A stretch of DNA of 64,000 nt, from the NCBI GenBank assembly GCA_036365515.1, contig CM070874.1, positions 112,331,235 through 112,395,234 on the forward strand. Reading direction: 5' to 3'. A program made the translations under genes and the position numbers. The notes beneath the pieces were generated by a model. It searched no databases. It was not told where the DNA came from and saw only the letters and a program-made list of their open reading frames with translations. Below, piece after piece: positions 37,518-50,822 of this stretch. This DNA is from Torymus aiolomorphi. Its lineage: Eukaryota; Arthropoda; Insecta; Hymenoptera; Torymidae. The number at the start of each line of letters is the position of its first letter. Positions within the stretch are counted from its first letter, which is position 1.

Positions 37518-38921
37518 TTAAACTTGGTCATAATAATTAACGTCTCCAAAATTACATTTCTGGTTCTTTAAAACTTCAACAAGCATCTTGGCTGTCTGTG
37601 GTGCCGTAACGAATTTTTTATTCTCGATCATATCTTTTAGTTCAGCTTTTAATTTCTCATTTTTGGATGACTTCAAAGCATCGTAAAACATGTCTGTTTT
37701 AACGTATCCCGGTAAATAATTCAGAACGTTCACATCCGGATTTTCTAACGCAAAAACCTGAAATAATTTATATTTTTACATCGTATAGGTCGAGTATCGT
37801 ATTTTAAGGTTTTGTTTAGTTCGTAACAATAAAACGTAACGATTTGCCAAAATTACTGTACTAAATACAAACCTTAAAAAACATATCTTTAGCGGCCTTT
37901 GCAGAGCAATAAGAGCCCACGTATATATCTGGTTTGATTCCCCAATACGAGCTTATATTAATAACGTACTTTTTGATACTTTTATTGTTAAAAGTATTCA
38001 TAAAAATGCCGTTAAGAACTGCAGGAGAAAACATATTTAAATGGTAACATGTGTGCCAATCGTTGAAATCCGTCAGTTCGGTAGTCAACTGAGAAAACGT
38101 TGCCATCGCAGCATTGTGAACTATTATCGCTTGATCGAAATTTTCGGGTTTTTCATTTTTCAAAGAGACAGATATGACTTCTGCAAATAAGAAAACATAT
38201 ATAAAATAATTTAAATTAGTGAGTAAAATACTTCTCAAAAATTTATCACAAAATGCGTTTTAGTTCAAATGTTTTTCTTAATTGCTGCCGCGACTTTTTA
38301 TTTCCGTAGGTATCATCAATTGTTTTTACGTTTCATTAACAGAGAGATCGATCAATTTTATAGCGTTATGAGTTTCATATACATTTATAAAATTATTACG
38401 GGACAGTGAAGATCCTCCCAGTAAAAAGTACATATTGAATAAGCAGTTCTCTCATTTTTATCTGCGAAGGAGTAAAATTACACTCTATATGAACGTAAGA
38501 TCAGTACGTATATAACTATGGATGCCGCTCGTGTACTTTTAATACATTATAAAAACATACCTATAATTTATTTAAAATATAAGATTTAAGAAATTACAAA
38601 AACGTATAATATTACAACAAAAGAATAAAACTACTAATATTTTAGAGTTCCGAAAAGTTATACGTAGTTGTTTCTATACAAGTACTTACTTTGCAACTCA
38701 TCTGTATTCGCCGTGCTGAAATCTACACTTTGATACGATGCAACTAAACCCTCTGGCAGTTCAGCTGCGATATTCTTTAGACTTTCTTCATTTCTAGCTA
38801 GCAGCAAGACGTTAGATTTACTTTCCAGCTGAGACGCAAACGTTTCCGCAATGTGCTTTCCAATGCCACGGCTAGCTCCCGTTACAAGCAGGAAAACCTT
38901 ACCGCTGAATATTCCCGACAT
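37518..38921 (-). CDS. Sepiapterin reductase-like 2 (diverged paralogue)
   Basis: Three exons (38921-38690, 38180-37873, 37757-37518) give 259 residues. Intron positions and phases equal those of copy 1, showing duplication. TGASRGIG binds NADPH, and the catalytic Ser155, Tyr168 and Lys172 (YCSAK) are kept, so reductase activity is plausible. Two family positions differ: SPGP is LPGY, and the C-terminal HVDYFDKL of copy 1 reads DVNYYDQV here, replacing the aspartate that anchors the pterin in mammalian SPR by asparagine. Another ATG in frame lies at 39002 but adds a run unlike any SPR N-terminus. The substrate may have changed; this is inference. Confidence 0.85.
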
Positions 38922-39293
38922 GTTTTTTCCCTCAGGTTTTCTATATGTAATTTTTTTGATTACATGAGATTGAAAAGAATATACAAATATAAAATTATAC
39001 ATAATTTACACTTTGTCGAAATTTTACGATTTACTCTGAGTAATTATTGTACGTATATACCAATCGTGTTCTGTAAAAAAAAAGTAATTTTTTAAGATAC
39101 TGCAAAGATTATTTAGAATTTGCTATAAACGAGAAAATATAACTAAAAACAACCAGTGTTTTTTTTTAATTCATAAAACGTATTATTAGAATATTTTAAT
39201 AAAAATCGTTTTCAAAATTTTTTTAAGCGATACTTATACTTTGCATGTTAAGTATATACTTAATTTACAAAAAATTTACAGAAATTTTTTTTT

Positions 39294-39787
39294 AAGGTAC
39301 ACCTTCCGAACGCGTTTTTTCTTCTTTCTCATACTTTCACGTGCTTTATTTACTTCTTTTTTTTAATTAAAAAAATTGATTTCTCCAAAATTTGGGTATA
39401 ATAGTTTAAAGTTGAGCATCAAAAAGGCATACAAATACATAAATCGCTAAAATCGGCAAGCTGCCGAGAGTATTTTTATACTCTTTCGACGCCCAACTTT
39501 AAACGCTGTTATAACTTTTGAAGGAATTATCAACTTCTCTTAAAATGAAATCTCATTCTTTCTATAGAACTATAGTTTTATTTCCTTTTTTGAAACTTTG
39601 TGTAGGTCGTTTCTCAGCTAAATGACTGAGGTTTAAAAAAAGGGCTTTTTTGCAATTTTCTTCAACTTTAAAAAAAATTTCAACTTTAAAAAAAAGTATC
39701 ACAAAGATGTTTTTAATTGCACACGATTTTTCCCGTATACTTTGTGATACGAGAAAAAAGAAAAAACGCGCCCGGAAAGTGTGCCTT
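39294..39787. mobile_element. 494-bp element, AAGGTACACCTTCCGAACGC ends
   Basis: The left end AAGGTACACCTTCCGAACGC pairs with the right GCGCCCGGAAAGTGTGCCTT, and GTTTTTTC pairs with GAAAAAAC. Subterminal TTTAAAGTTGAGC and GCCCAACTTTAAA also pair. No target duplication is evident. Confidence 0.55.
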
Positions 39788-39947
39788 CAAAACAATTTTG
39801 TTGACCAGCTTTGAGAGGTCAACTTGAGTGTAAATTTTGTGTGAATATCCTTACTTAGATGTCATCAGTAGTACGACACTCATGTCTAAAACGGAATGAA
39901 CGTTGTATGTTTTTACTTTTACTAACTATATAAGTACTACTCTATAC

Positions 39948-40076
39948 GCCCCGTTGAAAAGGTCTGATAAAATCAGATAAAATGGGTGCAGAAACCTAAT
40001 GACCTATGCGGGTTTTGCACCCAAAGCTGCAAACTTTTATTAATTTTTTATAAGATTTTTTCAACCGGGGGAAGTA
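39948..40076. mobile_element. About 130-bp MITE, CCCCGTTGAAAAGGTCT ends
   Basis: CCCCGTTGAAAAGGTCTGAT pairs with AAGATTTTTTCAACCGGGG; GGGTGCAGAAACC pairs with GGTTTTGCACCC in the middle. Confidence 0.5.
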
Positions 40077-40865
40077 TGTTGTTGAGTGATGCAATAAAGT
40101 AATAGTTGAAATCTATGCAAATATATTAAAGAAAAATTATTAAGATTGCATGTTTAATTTTTGTGGTTTTTAGAATTAAAAATTACGAAAAAGAATTTAA
40201 TTATTGAACTAATGTACAAACTATTACTACATTCATGTTTTTCATATATACACTAATTCGAATGAAGTCGCGTAAAATAAAATTCAACCAATTTTAATTA
40301 CAATTCATATACGTATATTTAAACGTAATAATTAATTTTAATGTTTCTTTTTCCTGAACATCGAGTTTTTAACAACTATAAGGACTTAGACATTATAGAT
40401 ATAGGAACATTGAATTTGGAATGCGTATGTACATACGTATTATACTTAGTATTTTGAAATCGTGAAACACATAAAACAATTGTCTTTTTTTTTATTATAA
40501 ATCAGAGATCAATAAAGCACGCTTTGCACGCGCTGCCTTTTATTTTCATTTATAAAGACGAAATATCAAATTAGCTTATATACATACGTTGATTGACCAA
40601 TAAAGGGACGAGACATCCATACTTACGTATATCGCAATAGTTTTTATAAGAGCATATTTTAAATAAACGTACAGTAATTACTTAAAAATTGGAATAACAT
40701 TTTAGGTAAACACATTTATTAAATTGAAGAAATACACCTTATTAATGCACTCACAGAAAAAATTTAATAGAATATAAGTTTATAGTTGCTTAGTGGATAA
40801 AGCATGAAGATAACACTAGCCAAATCAGTACCTAATAACAGTAATATATAGCCGAGTTACAAAGA

Positions 40866-41157
40866 ATCCGCGATCCCAACTTTAGCGCCTCATCTGTAAA
40901 TACCGTGCGATGGACCCATAAGAACACTCACCTCTCCGCAGAGGTGATTTAGTCCCGAATTTATAGTCGTTACTTGGCACTCAGCACTCAGCATTCAGCA
41001 CTTGGAAATTCAATATGGCGACAATGTTAATTGTATATCTGTATATATTGAATTCCAAATGCTGAGTACCAAGTGACAACAATAAATTCGGGCCTTAGTT
41101 CTTATGGACCCACCGCACAGGATGTACAGAGGGCGCGCCAAAGTTGGGATCGCGGAT
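40866..41157. mobile_element. 292-bp inverted-repeat element, ATCCGCGATCCCAACTTT ends
   Basis: The ends ATCCGCGATCCCAACTTT and complement frame nested pairs: TGGACCCATAAGAAC with GTTCTTATGGACCCA, and TTGGCACTCAGC with GCTGAGTACCAA. Confidence 0.65.
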
Positions 41158-41239
41158 ACTCGCAATGATTGCGGTGCAATCTTAAATTGTTAGATACCGT
41201 ATTAGGGTAAGTCTACAGTGAAGTGATAAAATAGATTTT

Positions 41240-41625
41240 TTTCAACCGTGCATGAAATGGGCCTTTTTTGATGCCTGAAAGCCGTGTAGAAAATCGTGCA
41301 TTTCGAGCGTGATTTAGGAAAGAACGAAAAAAATCCATTTTTTCCCTGCTCCGAGTAGCGGGAAAAAAAAATTTTCCCCGCTTGAACGAAAAATCCTTTT
41401 TTTCACAGTTTAGCGGGGAAAAATAATTTTTTTCCCCGCTACAACGAATTTTTGTGAAATTGTTCTTTTATTGTCAAATTTATATATTTTATGGCTTTTT
41501 GATCTGTTTAGAACAATATAAAATAACTTTTAAACTGGGTTGTCCACGACTCGAAATGCACAATCACCTATACAACTTTCATGCATATAAAAAGGCCCTC
41601 TCACGAACTCGTTGAAAAAAATACG
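41240..41625. repeat. Inverted repeat related to family H
   Basis: TTTCAACCGTGCATGAAA, GGCCTTTTT and ATCGTGCATTTCGAGCGTG pair with GACTCGAAATGCACAAT, AAAAAGGCC and GTTGAAAAAAAT. The stretch GCATTTCGAGCGTG also opens the family H copy at 51.4 kb. Confidence 0.5.
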
Positions 41626-43275
41626 ATGTGTAACACGGGAAGAAGAGCTGTTTCAATTGAAATAGCTCATTTTCTCCCCTAGTTGCACAATGTACTATTT
41701 TTATTTTTTTTTTTTTAGGATAACAAAGTTTATATATAATCGCGATATTTTTCGATCGTAATTTATGCTACCAAAGAACCTCGAATTAAAATTTATTTCA
41801 GAAGCTAGATTCAATTTTTAATACTTATAATGTATTACCAACGATGTTTTAATAGATTTTCTATATATGCATGGATTACATATGATAATAGTTTACTTTT
41901 CTTTAATTAAATACCTTGTTTTATAATTTGAATGCTACAACTTAATTGCAACAGCGCAATTTTATTATAAGTGCACCCTCAATATAATAATTATATTATA
42001 TATTATGTTATATATAATATATAATATATATAGTATATTACATACTACACTATTAATTTGACTATATAAAATGAAAATAATTTAAAATTCAAACTTCCCG
42101 CCTCATCTATGTGGAAAACTTAATGTCTCTCTGAAAACGATATTCGATAATTATTATACATCTATTAAATTACAAAATCATGATTAAATGAAATATATTT
42201 ATAGTTTGTAAGTAGAAATAAGTTCACTGTATAATTTCAGTGTAATAAAATTTAACTACATTTCTTTAAAAATCGTTTCGATATAACTGGTTCTTTTCTG
42301 GGAAGGTTATATAAAGCTTTTGCCCTGTATAAACAATCTTGGAAAAATAGTTTCCTTTCTAAAATTTGATATTGATATTTAATTTGGATGTTTCCACCTT
42401 TTAATTGTTAACAGTTTTCAAATTGTATTAAGTATTTTAGTTGATAATATATATAAACACGTATAGCTGATAGATGCTATAGTCTTTTTAGTATAAAATT
42501 GGACTGACAATATTGAGTTTCTTTAAATGTGGCAAAAAAGGTGAAAGAGAAAAGGTAATGCATGGCATTTGATCCAACAACATGCCGCAACCGCAAACAT
42601 ACCGTATGCGCGCGCATTTTTTAGCGGAAGTACGAAAACCGCATAACACTTCCGTAACCCGATGTCTATATATATCTATAGAGAATGTAGGGAATGCCGC
42701 CAAAAATAATGTTCTTTAGCTAATTCTCAAACTCATTATTCTTGATCATATACCTTGGCAACAGTTATGCCAATGATATTTGGAAATTATGGGAATCTTC
42801 TTTTTTCACCAAGCTCAGATTTTCCAAAATCTAAAACTCACCTGTTGACTCGGCCACCTGCATTTGTTTAATAGCGAATGACTGTCAATTGTTGGCGTCA
42901 CTATACACTAACGCTGAAACAGCCCCAATACTGTATAGGTACAACATGCAGAACTGATTATAGCTTTTCGTCCATATTCTGGGCAATACTCATTCAAAAA
43001 TTATATTCTCATATATCTAAACACACACACATAACACACACACACATCACACATGCGCGCACACGAACGGCCGTTGTTATTTGTACGCCAGATCGCTGTA
43101 GATAGGTATACCTATATATACGTAAAATCTAACCTTCAATTTTCTTTAGTCGAAGAATTGACGCTTGACTAAAGAAAAAATATGCAAGGATTGACATTTG
43201 GCTAAAGAAATAATAGTCCCTTCAATATCAGACTCTCAAAACAGTGGTTTTTACATGTTTCTAAGTGGGTTATAG

Positions 43276-43309
43276 GTTATTTGTACGACAGATCTGTCGT
43301 ACAAATAAC
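43276..43309. repeat. Perfect 34-bp palindrome
   Basis: GTTATTTGTACGACAGA is followed immediately by its exact complement. The same sequence forms the ends of the element at 16453-16612 and appears once more near 43078. Probably two element ends fused head to head. Confidence 0.8.
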
Positions 43310-44413
43310 AACGCCGTTGAATATGAGCACGAGGGGGGAAAAGAGGGTGGCTCACACGCGCCAGCGTGGAGAGGGGCGCCACAATATAAGGTATGGCAAC
43401 ACTGTGCGAGCGAATTTCGAGCGCGCGGGATGCTTTTCGGGCGGCGCCGCGGCGCGATATACCTATACATACGCACCGCGCGCAGTAGCGCACACATACA
43501 TAAATAATCGCACCGCGCAGCGGCGACCGGCGTTGCTTGCAGCGCCTACTACATTCGGACGCCACCAGGCCACTACTAGCGCGCCAGTATTGCGTCCCCA
43601 TCTGTAGGAGTCGTTGCTCGGTGCGTGCGCGCTTTCTCGCTCTTCGCAGAGACAAGACACTGCACAGCCGGCGGAACAAAGGCCGTCGTCGGAAAAGAAC
43701 AGGAGTGTGAGAGAAAGTTCCGGATAAATCAGCCCGCAAGTACCTCGTCAACGAGGCCAGATCTTCTAGGTGAGTAGCTTTCAATCGACCTGCGTAAATA
43801 CATCGAGTAACATTGGCGAGGGGGCGAGGGAAGCCGGCCGCGTTTTGCCGCCATTTTCCTACACCTCTCCCTCATTGGTGCGGCGGTAGCGGCTCTCGCG
43901 TTGTTGGACACAAGCAATGAAGCAACACGCGCGCGCGCGGTCTTCTCATTGCACGCCGGACGAGCGCACACGCTTCTCTATCCGCACGCGAATTCCCCCA
44001 GGAGGTGAGTGAGATCATTATAGCCGAAGGCGCGACGCTTCCAGAAGCTTTTGGTTGAATATATAGAGGGTGAGGTGCATTGGTTTCCCGCTTCCCCCCC
44101 TCCCCTCCACACACGCGTCTATTCTTTTTTTTGGCTGGCTACGAGGCCACTTTCGCACGCGTCACCCCTCGCGCGTCTCCATGAGGCTGTGCGTGATGCC
44201 TCCTCTTGGTAGAGCGACGCCTTGATTAATAGAGGCGCTCGCTCTCCCTCTTGTGCGTGTGCGTTCACGATACGCGCGCACGCCGCACGAGACTCCTTTT
44301 CGATTCCGTGAATTCCGGGCAGCCTGCCGCGACGCACGGACAGACTTGTAACGGCTTTTTGCGTGATTTTTTCAGTTTGAACGCTCATTCGACAGCGACA
44401 AAAAACGGCAAAC
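43310..44413 (+). promoter_or_regulatory. GC-rich HP1 promoter and probable 5' UTR with intron
   Basis: The sequence turns sharply GC- and CpG-rich. A strong donor (TCTAG/GTGAGTAGC) lies near 43769 and a good acceptor (TTTTTTCAG) near 44374, 40 bases before the HP1 start, so a non-coding first exon is likely. Transcription start not determined. Confidence 0.5.
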
Positions 44414-45477
<1,064 letters not shown>

Positions 45478-46541
45478 CCTGCTGTACTTCATTGTGATTA
45501 TACAGTCTTCAAATTATGTCACGTTCAAAAATTGTATTTCCGCGTAATTCTTTTACTATCAAACATAACATAACTTACTGTGCCACTGACTACATATTTT
45601 TTCAATAATAAATATAATTTTGAAAAAAAAAAAAAAAGAATTTTGCACCTATTATTATACAAAACATAACTTCAGTGTCACATAAGTTGTGGGAGTATAA
45701 GTCCTTATACTAGAAAACACTCAAATGAAAGCATCTTTATAAATATATTATTAAATGATCACATGCTTGGCATTTGTAGTTATGTTAAAATTTTATTTCA
45801 TTAATTTTAAATCTTTTTTTAGAGATGTATGACACATGTAAGAACCTTTACGATAATTAAAATTATTTAAAATAATTTCTTAATTATAAGATAAACTTAG
45901 AAAAAATTTAATCAACAATTGTTATCAGAACTAAATTGTATGCTTGCTTTGGGCAATTATTTTTTTTATACGAAACAAAAATGAAATAAAAAGTTAAATA
46001 ACTTAAGTTGATACATACTTTATTGCTGTACATTTTATTCAGTGTAGAATTGAACTACACAAAATTAAAATCTATTTACTGCAAAATTTGTTAAAATTTT
46101 TGGTCGTGCATATTATTACAGACTGTTTATGAAAAATTTGAACTTTCATAATTTCTTGCTACTAAATATGTGCTTGGTATTTGTAATCACGTTAAGTAAA
46201 TAGATAATTTAGTGGTCATGTTTTACTGTAATGGAAAATGTAAAATATGTCGTCGTCTAAATTTGGCTAAAATAGTTTCTTTCAGTTTGGCTTCAATGTT
46301 TCATTTGTTCTACAAATTAACTTAAAGCTTTTTAAAGAAACTTGCAACAAAAAATTTTTGTTTGTATGAATATATAATATTAAGCATAAAATACAAAACT
46401 TCTTATTTTTTTATAGATGAGTAGAAAATAAAATAAATGAAATCAAAATTTATTGTTTAGAAATTATTTCACTAACAAATATTTTTTTTTACGTAAACTA
46501 TATTATTAAACAATTAATTACAAACTGTACAAATTATTACA
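45478..46541. other. Convergent 3' spacer of HP1 and CEBPZ
   Basis: Polyadenylation-like AATAAATAT lies near 45607, followed by A-rich sequence. Two similar short stretches (TGCTTGGCATTTGTAGT near 45768 and TGCTTGGTATTTGTAATC near 46170) suggest an old local duplication. No gene. Confidence 0.45.
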
Positions 46542-49500
46542 CTATTTTTTTCGCTTCATTGGTTTTGGATGCTTCGAAAAGTTCGGTCTACTTTTAAAAT
46601 TTTTGAACTGTTTTCCTTTTTTTCCGCGATAACCGGATATACGTTGATTGCGCTCAGTCTCCCAATCCAACTGTTTTACACTTGCTCCATCGCGATCACT
46701 CATAGTACTACTTGCACTATGTTTGAATTTCGATCGTCCTTGATTTTCTAACATTTCTGCAAATTCTTCTGCAGATACAAAAGTTTTATCGTTTAGACCT
46801 TTTCGTTTTTTTGTTGGATTTCCGTTTGTTTTACTTTTACGTTTTTTCGATGACATTTCTCCTAAATCGTCGTCGTCATTGTCGTTAAATTCCATGTCAC
46901 TCAAGTCGTCGTCTATATCATCTAAATCTAAATCATCTAAATCTTCAAATTCATCGTCATTCAAATAATTTTCATTAAATTTACCCATTTCCATATCACT
47001 GTTTTCTTCTTCTATATCGGAAATTTCATCATCGTCGTCGTCTGTGTCGTCAGTGTCGTCTTCGTCATCCTCATCCTCAATTTCAGTAACATTTTTACCT
47101 AAAATTACAGAGTATGTTATAATTATTTTATAAGTAAAAAGCGACAATTATACTTAATAAATTTTAACATGAATAATGTGAAAAAATTAATAATAGCTTG
47201 GAATTCACCTTTTAACTTTTTAGGTGCAGCATTGAAATCACCAGCTACATCTAATTCATCAAGACCTTTATTTTTACTTAGCCGATCTAACATATCATTA
47301 AAGTCTTCACTATTAACACTTTCATTATCATCATTATCATCATTCTTTTCCTCCTTGATACCTCTGAACTCTTTGCGTTTATTCATGTAGTGATAAAGGA
47401 ATAACTCATCTACAGGTATTTGATCTTCCCTTTCATTAAGATATGCTGAACTATCAACTGAAATAGTTCGTATTCCCTTTGGAGTATAAGCAGTTCTTTG
47501 AGCTAATGGATCATTCTTCTTGACAACTTTTTTACTGTCTAATTTCTTTGGATTCTTAAATACATAGCGGTCTAAAAAGCGAATTAAAGCTAAATCTTCA
47601 AGTGGATCACCTGTATACTCAATAGATTTTCCTGTAAATTTAAAAAAAGAAATTTTAAACATGATTAGGTATTATCTCTCAAATAAAGTAATGGGTATAC
47701 TTTATAAAAATAGCTGTTATTTTACCTTCTTTGACTGTGTTAGCAAATAAAGTAACGCTTGGATGATAATGTGTTGAAAGAGCTATTAATTCAGAATAGA
47801 AGCTTAGATTAGCTCCAGAATGCAGAGGATTTCGAGTGAAAGCGTCATAATATGTGGCTTTGAATTCTGATTTTATTTCTACAACTTCAGGCTTCTCATC
47901 AGGCTTCTCACAGCTATTTAAGCCTGTAACATCCTCTGTTACTACATTTGATAATACTATTGTATTTTCAGTTACCTTTTTATTTTTAATAGTTCTGGTT
48001 TCTTCTTTTTCAACAGTTTCATTTATAGTATCATTCAAATCAATTGTGTCATCATGTTTTACAACTGCATTAGATCTTAATAGGATTTTATTTGCAAATT
48101 TTCTAGAGTGTAAAACCTGTGATACAACATATAAAGTAGCACATATCATATTAGCAGGAAAATAAATTGAAACTTGAAGAATTCTTTTAAGGAATGCATG
48201 TAATCGAAGTATACTCTGATCAGTACGTAAAACTCTGTATAACAAATTTAAAAAGACTGCTCTCTTGTTTGCAGTACCAATTTGGGGATCTAAAAGTTTA
48301 CGATAAAATGCTGAGTAAAATCTATCCGATTGTTTTGGATCCTTCCCCACAACCTAGAAAAAAAATTAATTTTAGGCATAATAAATTGCTGTTTATTATA
48401 TATTACAATAGCAATTTGTATTTTACCTGAAACAGTAGACTTAAAGCATTGAGAGATACATTAAAAGAACCAAGATGAACAACTTTATAAACAGAATCTA
48501 TATGTTCATTTAACTTGATTGAATTGATATCACTGAAACGATATGCTCTATTTACACCAGTTAATATTGCAGCCATCATTCTACTGTCAGGTTCCCCTTT
48601 CTTTAAACATGCTTTGAAAAAGGCAAAATGTACATCAATAAGAGTTGTTGCTACTTCAGTATCTTCCTTTGATAAAAGAAACTGTGTTAATAAACATATG
48701 GCAAAATATTGAGCTCTTTGAGCAACATTTGTTCTGAATAATAATTTTTCCACTTCTTTTAACACTATTAATTTCATGTTAGGATGTTCATGTAAGAGTT
48801 TATTAAGACAAAAGACAGCTTTTGAAGCTACTTTACTACTTGGATCACCAATTTTGTTAACTAAAAAGTCTAGAAGTTTTTGTTCTTGTTCTGGATTTCC
48901 CATTAACAAATCATTCATTACTGCAACAGCTTTTTCTCTGTTTGTATCAACCGTATCATTTGCAATTGCAGATAATGCATTAACAAAGCGTTCATAAGCT
49001 TCTTTCAATTGATCTTCAAAATACCAAATAGACAAAAGCTTATTTCTTGATAAAATTGGTCTATTTTTTAAATTGACTTCATCATTAGCTTCAAATTGTT
49101 TATTGAAACTGTCCAACTGATCAAGATCTTGTTCTTGAAATTTCAAGAGCTTGAATTCGGGATGGAGCAAATCTGACAAGAAGAGGTCTCTCAAAGCTGT
49201 GATAACCATGCTGCATTGATTATGTTTGGCAACCTTGACTTGAGAGACAAGGATTGAAAGATGATTTAAGTTATGCTTTGGGCTATTTTGAACTAAAACA
49301 ATGCCTGCAGCTACTCTGTCCGATGTTGTACCTTTGGATAAGGCTGTCTTTAACCACGAATACTCTGAGTTACGAGACTTAGATTGCTTTAGATGATAGG
49401 CTGTGCTCTCTGAATCTAAGCATTTTTTAGCTTCATCCTTTAAGTTTAAAACTTCCATTTCACCTTTGCCATGTTGACTTGGTCTTTCTGCCTTAGGATA

Positions 49501-49563
49501 TTCTTCATACCATTTTTTAATATTGGCAGAATGATGCTCCTCAAATGATATGTTTTTCTTCAT
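46542..49563 (-). CDS. CEBPZ: CEBPZ/Noc1 (Mak21) ribosome biogenesis factor
   Basis: Four exons (49563-48427, 48353-47726, 47631-47209, 47098-46542) give 914 residues. The Noc1/Mak21 family works in the nucleolus on early 60S pre-ribosomes. The HEAT-like N-terminal half contains YSWLKTALSKGTTSDRVAAG and LLSIWYFEDQLKEAYERFV. The CBF domain spans the second exon (SLNALSLLFQVVGKDPKQSD, RFYSAFYRKLLD, ANKRAVFLNLLYRVL, FPANMICATLYVVSQVL), then LEDLALIRFLDRYVFKNPKK. The C-terminus is a long acidic stretch (EDEDDEDDTDDTDDDDDE) followed by KKRKSK-type basic patches, usual for this family. TTTAG directly precedes the ATG and could be an acceptor, so a further 5' coding exon cannot be excluded; vertebrate CEBPZ is longer. 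Confidence 0.92.
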
Positions 49564-50028
49564 CTAAACATATTACAAAAGTGTAAAACTAATATGAAAT
49601 TGAGAATCATTTATACTGATGTTCACAAATTATACTGCATTTACTTTATTAAATTTTAAATTCTATTAAAATTATAGTTCTTAAAATGACAATGACACAT
49701 GTAACTTTATAAGAATCAAAATTATTTCATTCTGATCTTTAACATCAGAAGATATAATTTAATAAGAATGTAATAAAAAAAAAGGCATTAAAACAATGTG
49801 TACATGCTTTGATCCATTACTTTTGTAATACTAAATGAAAATGCAATAAACAAAAAGATAGGTTACTTAGGTTAATTACATACCGTGCTTATGTACTTTA
49901 TCTAATAATGTAGAATTAATCTACAAACTGGACGAAGTAATAGTTTATATTTATTTAAGTAAAAATTTCTTAAAAGATTCGTTTTTTATCCATATCATTA
50001 TGAACAGTTGTTATTTATGACGTCCTTT

Positions 50029-50490
50029 CCACATGGAGTGTGTCGTGCGCCGTGCGTCGCGTCGTGCGCCGCGTTCCGATCGCTTGAATACAGCAACTGT
50101 ATGCTGATTGGTTAATTCCTTTGACGAAACGAGATGGTAAAAGAGAATTAACCAATCAGCATACAGTTGCTGTATTCAAGCGATCGGAACGCGGCGCACG
50201 ACGCAACGCACGGGGCCCTTTCTACATATGTGTGTTCTGTCCGTTCTAGAAAACTTCTCTCTATGTCTGTCTCTGTCTTACATAAACGGAACAGATCTAT
50301 CTGTCTTTGTCGGGAACACACAGAACACAGGACACACATATGTAGAAAGGCCCCAGGGGCCTTTCAAAGACAGATAGATCTGTTCTGTTTATGTAAGACA
50401 GAGACAGACATAGAGAGAAGTTGTCTAGAACAGACAGAACACACATATGTAGAAAGGGCCCGGCGCACGACGCACTTCATGTGGAGGACG
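50029..50490. repeat. Two adjacent hairpins within an outer inverted repeat
   Basis: Hairpin 1 (50050-50213) has arms from CCGTGCGT through GCGCCGCGTTCCGATCGC and GAATACAGCAACTGTATGCT. Hairpin 2 (50213-50462) starts GGGCCCTTTCTACATATGTG and ends in its complement, with AGACAGATAGATCTGTTC-type inner pairs. Outside both, CACATGGAGTGTGTCGTGCG (50033) pairs with the stretch ending CACTTCATGTGG (50487). It lies in the upstream region of CEBPZ. A nested insertion history is likely. Confidence 0.7.
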
Positions 50491-50822
50491 GAAACATGTG
50501 TTTGGAAATTGGAAAGTGGGAACGAATGAGTAGCTCCATCTCTACATTTACAGCAGATTGAAAATATTCAAAAATCAAAATACTCTTTGATTAAAACTAT
50601 AAATACATTTTTATTCGAGTTAATAAAAGTATTGATATGAGGAAATTCAATACAGTGTTTTTTCTTTTAATAATGCACTCTGTATTTAAATATAATAGAG
50701 ATTGATGTTTATTCGTATGTGTTATGTACAGATATATTCGATACATAAATGTATATAAAAAATAACAATCAAAGTTTCAGTTCGTTTTTATCAATATAAA
50801 ATTTAAAAAAAATTTTTTTGGA

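Larger units (their letters stand above)
39003..43275. other. Gene-free 4-kb spacer rich in small inverted repeats
   Basis: It holds the elements listed at 39294, 39948, 40866 and 41240, an AT microsatellite at about 41980-42045, and CA-rich runs at 43020-43065. The remainder is AT-rich. No open frame resembles a gene. Confidence 0.45.

Noticed and set aside
38922..39002. Upstream ATG that would lengthen sepiapterin reductase 2
   Set aside because: The added residues are unlike any SPR start; MSGIFSGKVFLL aligns with MTNKIFSGKVFLL of copy 1.
43251..43784. Minus-strand frame of 177 residues upstream of HP1
   Set aside because: Arg/Ala/Ser-rich composition from GC-rich promoter DNA, no known domain, and overlapped by other equally long frames.
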